Assembly: GCA_027624675.1 (NCBI GenBank)
Contig: JAQBTZ010000041.1
Span: 1 to 5,800 of the forward strand
Source: a bacterium
GTDB taxonomy: Bacteria; Patescibacteriota; WWE3; 2-01-FULL-39-13; JAQBTZ01
Direction: 5' to 3'
DNA length: 5,800 nt
The translations under genes were made by a program, and so were the position numbers. Below, piece after piece: positions 3,801-5,800 of the stretch (its first letter is position 1; every line of letters begins with the position of its first letter). A model generated the notes under the pieces. It was not told the origin of the DNA. It did no database searches and saw nothing but the letters and a program-made list of their open reading frames with translations.

Positions 3801-5800
3801 ACCAGCTGTAACAGAGGCAGAACCAGACGTAGCAGTATAACCACAACTATTGGTTAATGTAACTGTATAGCTATGGTTTCCACAGCTAACAGCTGGTACT
3901 GTTGATGTACAGGTTGAACTATCACAAGAAATATCTGTACCAGAACTGACAGTATAAGATCCAGAACCGTAACCTAAAGCTGGCCAGCTTAAACTTACAT
4001 TTCTATTACCATCAACAGTTGCAGTTAAATTAGGTTTTGCAGGATCGGATTGAATAGTTATGGTTTTGCTATTAGCACCACTCCAGTTACCTACATTATC
4101 AATTGCATGAACCCAAATTTTATATGTTTTGCCTTTCAAAAAGTTATATGTGTTATACGATGTTGATGTTACATTTTTTGTAAAATCAATCGATCCATTA
4201 TTATCTTGATCAATACTTAATACATAATGACTAAGCCCACTAACCACCGCACCACTATCAGTCGATGCTCCCCAGCTAATACCACTAACCCCAGCACAAG
4301 TTGGAGATGATATAATAGTACCTGGTACCGAAGGAGGAGTTTTGTCAATTGGATAGTTAACCTTACAAGTTGTTGAAATATTATTTGTATCTTTCCAACT
4401 AGCGTTTATTTCATATACACCAGTTGCTAAACTAGAAGTATTCCAAGAGTAATTTGCAGTTGCCGATTTAGGGTTATAAATAAAACTATTATAGTTTGGA
4501 GCCTGTCCATAACCAAATATACTAACTGACTTTATTCCATCCGAATCACTGGCTCTTGCTGTAACTGCTACGCTATTTGTGTTTGATGGGCTAGAGGGGG
4601 ATAAAGTCCAATCTCCACAAGTTGTAGGATTATCTACCTTGCAATTTCCACTTAAGACCGCAGACCCATTTCCCCCACAAGTATATACATTGTTGGCAAA
4701 AACTTGGTAGTTATAATTGCGTCCATCACAAATTGCTGTAGTATCTGAAAAAGATGTACTATTTGTACCTAGAGTAGTTAGAAAACTACCGTTTCTATAT
4801 ACAGTAAAGTTAACTTCGTCATTAGAATTATCTGTCCATCTCAAATTTATTCTATTTAGCACTCCTCTACTTACAGTGTTAAGGGTAGGAGCATTTGGTG
4901 AACCAACCACATTTACGATTTTCCTTGCTCCCCAACCACAGAAATACCAACCACCACTAGGCCAGGTATTTATAAACTGATTACCACTACACTTATTACC
5001 AGCATCATCAGTTGCCCCAGAGGCAAAATAATAGCTACTGCCCTTTATAAAGCCATTTGCGGTAGAAAACACTACTGCAGTAGAACCAACCCCAACATTA
5101 CCGCTGATGTCGGTTATATCAAGTGGTTTGGGAGTTTTCCAAGACTGACTAGTTGTTGGAGAATAGGTATAATAAGCAATATCTAAGTTATTATTGTCAT
5201 TGGCTTTGATAGAGTAAGTTTGAGTAGAATTAAGACAAACCTGAGTTGGCCCTGACGTAAAGCTAGAGGTGGGTGCAGTTTTATCGATTGTAAAATCAGC
5301 TTTACATTGCTTCATATTATTAGATGCGTCGTACCAATTAAAATGCATCTGATAAGTACCATTTGCAACAACATTTCCTGCATCATTTTTTAAATCCCAT
5401 GCTTTACTTAAAGAGGTCGCACTATTTACGGTGTTATTATCTTGGATAGTTTTAATATGGGTATTACCTTGAAATACATACACGCCTGTTCTTGCTATAC
5501 CATTTGCATCACTTGCTGTTGAAGTACCCGTAATTGTTCCATTAACTGCCGACCCAGGTGAATATGTAGGACCAGTGCAGGTTGGAGGGGTTGTATCGGC
5601 AACTTTTAAAAATATACTTAAACTTGAATTTTGAGTGATATTAGGAATATCAACTATACAATCACCATCGTTATCTGGGTAGTCAACACCTTTATATGAA
5701 AACCTATCACATGTATATGTACTAGGAACACCAGAAACTTGGAATCTCCATGATACTGACCAAGGTCCCCCACTATCAATCTGGAAATAAGGTTCGGGAT
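804..5800 (-). CDS. Giant multidomain surface protein with Ig-like, FN3-like and PKD-like modules (5' end outside the window)
   Basis: The frame is open from the right edge to TAA (806..804) and gives 1,664 visible residues (numbered here from the edge). A GTG at 5483 could be taken as a start, but the protein-like sequence continues unbroken upstream, including a PPTC domain boundary and a DNDGDCIVD loop, so the gene is 5'-truncated by the window. Modules in order: end of a domain (1-70), Ig-like (71-176), Ig-like (174-301), FN3 (301-390), Ig-like (392-488), FN3 (488-585), two tandem FN3-like (587-669, 670-754), PKD/Ig-like (757-845), beta-sandwich (846-969), Ig/cadherin-like (970-1062), beta-sandwich (1063-1195), PKD-like (1196-1291), CNA-B-like (1292-1427) and a CPR-type C-terminal region (1428-1664). 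There are 36 cysteines, all before residue 1390. Composition is rich in Ser, Thr, Asn and Gly and poor in charge, as in exported stalk or adhesin proteins. No LPXTG motif or C-terminal membrane segment is present. The likely role is adhesion or cell-cell contact at the surface. Signal peptide and promoter lie outside the window. No enzymatic motif was seen. Confidence 0.9.
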   Translation of the reverse strand, partial: PEPYFQIDSGGPWSVSWRFQVSGVPSTYTCDRFSYKGVDYPDNDGDCIVDIPNITQNSSLSIFLKVADTTPPTCTGPTYSPGSAVNGTITGTSTASDANGIARTGVYVFQGNTHIKTIQDNNTVNSATSLSKAWDLKNDAGNVVANGTYQMHFNWYDASNNMKQCKADFTIDKTAPTSSFTSGPTQVCLNSTQTYSIKANDNNNLDIAYYTYSPTTSQSWKTPKPLDITDISGNVGVGSTAVVFSTANGFIKGSSYYFASGATDDAGNKCSGNQFINTWPSGGWYFCGWGARKIVNVVGSPNAPTLNTVSRGVLNRINLRWTDNSNDEVNFTVYRNGSFLTTLGTNSTSFSDTTAICDGRNYNYQVFANNVYTCGGNGSAVLSGNCKVDNPTTCGDWTLSPSSPSNTNSVAVTARASDSDGIKSVSIFGYGQAPNYNSFIYNPKSATANYSWNTSSLATGVYEINASWKDTNNISTTCKVNYPIDKTPPSVPGTIISSPTCAGVSGISWGASTDSGAVVSGLSHYVLSIDQDNNGSIDFTKNVTSTSYNTYNFLKGKTYKIWVHAIDNVGNWSGANSKTITIQSDPAKPNLTATVDGNRNVSLSWPALGYGSGSYTVSSGTDISCDSSTCTSTVPAVSCGNHSYTVTLTNSCGYTATSGSASVTAGAFVAKPVVTATRMSQTDRVTLSWGNDANATSYTINGTGTRSTPSCSGSICSSEITGLSCSTTYSYTVKATNACGSGFDQTSNSVSIKPNCAPSCTITGGDSGPYDLGVKVSLGSTYTDESTVSYLWGASVGSVPNPSTGSSVTYTTANANNAYPEVRLTVTDEYNASYTCFKRVGTKGVKGTQTLASGIIDRLVTYNVLLKYEVKNYNNKDESGNSIDATATINKSGTSMCNSVASCVWTDSAGKNPQSGNSITIASGNTTAYVLVTLKNPNNLSAGAYTFPVDFISSVGNTKSIATVTVSNRAPTCTISGIDETVLYNRNQVIPITLTIADADGDTLTRSVSASTSCGSVSALTNANKADFTTPNINNAYCVVKGTVSDGIDATNCYVVAKTKAQDITFSFTPVDDVNRTPAPTISIAFDVTMENDQDGDGLLAIASDPVVSIPAGGFANLCDVSGVICTINNTSLINGTNSKSISVQVTVPKNVNPSIFYAVKVNASATSTLIDADGNITTTTLTGTGGTTVKFNNALPSCTGISYSPSAVYQSKFQLGRDISLTGQASDPDGDDIVSYSWELPSGQTGSTTTQSTVYRTKEQFNTTETVKYYAYDTYGASCNFTNSAIGTESATQISGRVFEVQAVASQTDTDICNAIVGNGESNQGINNVKLADTTYGAYPVANVNTNSSGQIGSLSLKVDSTTYDAEGNARFVISNLPDGFVLLNNNCTKGFSGTVSKSGNSFTLSGVKRNTAFSVNIPVKFYPNPYIVTQQGDIFSGASTTPVLQKPVLANVSRLISDGGKIGTGILLSGATNHSGVSWTDGNVDFTSKQGIFGQTLVNNNFAEKFTGEAGIFKTIDNLINKGQLGGDIKYETGTITISNTNYDNYANKITVVNGGDVILDMDSLIGKTQLDLFILATGKITVRQTTSASVKTLIIKGALISGITASDNGILDLKYGIKVSNSTQPEYKNPSIQMIFDPSFYLNNDINGVKVLNYKVREISD
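807..1517 (-). other. Cysteine-free C-terminal region of the CPR surface-protein type
   Basis: Visible residues 1428-1664. It opens YIVTQQGDIFSGAS, contains GKIGTGILLSG, VVNGGDVILDMDSLIG, LFILATGKITV, VKTLIIKGALISG and ILDLKYGIKVSNS, and ends NPSIQMIFDPSFYL...YKVREISD. The repeated short 'GxI' or 'GxL' strands resemble a beta-helix or bactofilin-like stack. I recall the order 'GGD.Y..G.I', 'G.I.I', 'GAII..G', 'L.I.G', 'NP....DP.....' from the C-termini of large Microgenomates and related CPR surface proteins. It has no LPXTG motif and no hydrophobic tail, so it is more likely a folding, assembly or sorting module than a membrane anchor. Confidence 0.55.
1518..1925 (-). other. CNA-B-like (SdrD B-like) stalk module
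   Basis: Visible residues 1292-1427. It starts TQISGRVFEVQ, followed by QGINNVKLADTTYGAY, STTYDAEGNARFVISNLPDG and the closing FSVNIPVKFYP. 'I.G.VF.D....G..NV.V', 'T...G.Y.F..LP.G' is the signature of CNA-B and SdrD B-like domains of surface stalks. Two cysteines (1314, 1389) are the last in the protein. Confidence 0.5.
1926..2213 (-). other. PKD-like module
   Basis: Visible residues 1196-1291. It shows LPSCTGISYSPS, ISLTGQASDPDGDDIVSYSW (very typical of PKD and related domains: 'A.SDPDGD.I..Y.W') and TVKYYAYDTYGASCNF as the final strand. The edge cysteines (1199, 1280) again mark first and last strands. Confidence 0.65.
2214..2612 (-). other. Beta-sandwich module with an acidic calcium-type loop
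   Basis: Visible residues 1063-1195. The segment DQDGDGLLAIASD (2484-2522) has the spacing of an EF-hand-like loop, and a DADGN turn follows later. It contains a C-x6-C pair (1119 and 1126) in NLCDVSGVIC, a probable hairpin disulfide. I do not recognise a named family; the overall pattern (alternating polar and hydrophobic strands, Asn/Thr-rich turns) fits a beta sandwich. Confidence 0.4.
2613..2891 (-). other. Ig/cadherin-like module with DADGD motif
   Basis: Visible residues 970-1062. It begins APTCTISG, has IADADGDTLTRS (the acidic DADGD turn common in cadherin-like and bacterial Ig-like domains), then NINNAYCVVKGTVSDG and a closing TNCYVV. Four cysteines (973, 1014, 1038, 1053) allow one edge pair and one core pair. 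Confidence 0.5.
3264..3530 (-). other. PKD/Ig-like module
   Basis: Visible residues 757-845. It opens APSCTITGG, contains STVSYLWGAS (the Trp-bearing strand seen in PKD domains), ANNAYPEVRLTVTDEYN (the 'Y.V.LTV.D' strand of PKD) and closes with YTCFKRVG. The edge cysteines at 760 and 836 repeat the first-strand/last-strand pairing seen in the Ig-like modules. Confidence 0.55.
3537..4040 (-). repeat. Tandem pair of four-cysteine FN3-like modules
   Basis: Two modules with a period of 83 residues (249 bp) lie head to tail: 3792-4040 and 3537-3791. Each starts AKP followed by a TAT-containing strand, then a VSLSW or VTLSW strand B, a SYT strand, and a four-cysteine pattern C-x4-C-x8-C-x12/13-C ending in TNSCGY or TNACGS. 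The cysteines are at visible residues 625, 630, 639, 652 and 711, 716, 725, 739. The conserved spacing implies conserved disulfides and a local duplication. Confidence 0.65.
4044..4337 (-). other. FN3-like module carrying a DxDxNG calcium-type loop
   Basis: Visible residues 488-585. It shows SGISWGASTDSG (strand B Trp), LSHYVLSIDQDNNGSIDF (strand C with an inserted acidic loop), and KTYKIWVHAIDNVGNWS (strand F). The loop DQDNNGSID (4185-4211) has the Asp/Asn spacing of dockerin or EF-hand-like calcium loops. A loop placed between FN3 strands C and C' is not a canonical FN3 feature. Confidence 0.6.
4335..4625 (-). other. Ig-like module, second copy of the PTC...IDKTPP repeat
   Basis: Visible residues 392-488. 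It begins TTCGDW, has ASDSDGIKSVSIFGYG, then ATGVYEINASWKDTNN, a Cys at 478 and IDKTPPS six residues later. It matches the first copy landmark by landmark, with three other modules' worth of sequence changes between them, so the duplication is old. The protein-level match is clear while the DNA has diverged. Confidence 0.6.
4629..4898 (-). other. Fibronectin type III-like module
   Basis: Visible residues 301-390. It starts PNAPTL, contains INLRWTDNSNDEVNFTVYRN with the core Trp of FN3 strand B and the Tyr-containing strand C, then NYNYQVFANN with the strand F tyrosine. These landmarks in order are typical of FN3. Cysteines at 357, 374 and 386 add probable disulfides not usual in the family. 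Confidence 0.65.
5271..5588 (-). other. Ig-like module, first copy of the PTC...IDKTAP repeat
   Basis: Visible residues 71-176. It opens with PPTCTG, carries ASDANGI near residue 95 and NGTYQMHFNWYDASNN near its end, then a Cys (165) six residues before IDKTAP. The same order and spacing recur in the module at 4335-4625, so the two are diverged copies. This arrangement resembles bacterial Ig-like domains of surface proteins. The two edge cysteines (74 and 165) probably form a disulfide joining the first and last strands. Confidence 0.6.
5649..5675 (-). other. Acidic calcium-type loop DNDGDCIVD
   Basis: Visible residues 42-50 of the giant protein read D-N-D-G-D-C-I-V-D. The Asp spacing (1, 3, 5, 9) resembles EF-hand-like or thrombospondin type 3 calcium loops. 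A cysteine sits inside the loop. It lies between two strands of the first, partly visible module. Calcium binding is inferred from spacing only. Confidence 0.45.

Noticed and set aside
3537..4040. Recent DNA-level tandem repeat
   Set aside because: The two modules match at protein landmarks but their DNA has diverged, so this is an old domain duplication and not a simple repeat or assembly artefact.
4717..4980. Plus-strand frame of 87 codons
   Set aside because: Antisense to the FN3 module and its neighbour; no supporting signals.
5481..5483. GTG as the start of the giant protein
   Set aside because: The frame stays open to the window edge and the upstream 105 codons encode a recognisable module boundary, a calcium-type loop and paired cysteines, so the true start is outside the window.
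804..5800. Recoded UGA (code 25) organism
   Set aside because: About 1,664 codons contain no in-frame UGA, and glycines are all encoded by ordinary GGN codons, so the standard bacterial code fits.

Overview
The window is an AT-rich bacterial segment whose coding content lies entirely on the minus strand. The likely source is a Candidate Phyla Radiation (Patescibacteria) bacterium, perhaps of the Microgenomates/Katanobacteria/Dojkabacteria kind. This is inferred from a very long mosaic surface protein made of Ig-like, FN3-like and PKD-like domains, from its C-terminal region (recalled from CPR surface proteins), and from the small membrane protein that follows it. The long frame runs about 1,664 codons with no UGA, so nothing suggests the UGA-to-glycine code of Gracilibacteria/SR1. 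A sigma70-type promoter and an ATG-initiated frame fit a bacterium. The taxonomic call is inference only.

Layout, in the direction of transcription (right to left). (1) Positions 5800 to 804 hold the 3' part of a giant secreted or surface protein. Its N-terminus lies beyond the window. The visible part is a chain of about 13 beta-sandwich modules with many paired cysteines and several acidic, calcium-type loops, followed by a cysteine-free C-terminal region. (2) Positions 804 to 307 hold a 165-residue single-pass membrane protein whose start codon overlaps the stop of the giant gene (TAATG). Its outer domain reads like a cupredoxin fold that has lost every copper ligand. (3) Positions 306 to 146 are intergenic. 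They hold a weak hairpin after the second gene, two tandem dyads built from the half-site TTGTTTTCA, and a near-consensus promoter (TTGACA, 16 bp, TACAAT). The -35 box sits in the 7-bp centre of a perfect 12-bp inverted repeat. (4) Positions 145 to 1 hold the first 48 codons of another gene. Its ATG falls about where transcription should begin, so the mRNA is probably leaderless. Its N-terminus resembles that of AAA-type ATPases with a DUF4143-like architecture, but the diagnostic Walker A motif lies outside the window.

How the genes may work together: the giant protein and the small membrane protein look like one translationally coupled unit acting at the cell envelope. The giant protein ends without a sorting signal or membrane anchor, so the coupled membrane protein could help to hold, export or assemble it; this is a hypothesis. 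The gene at the left edge appears to be a separately and tightly regulated unit.
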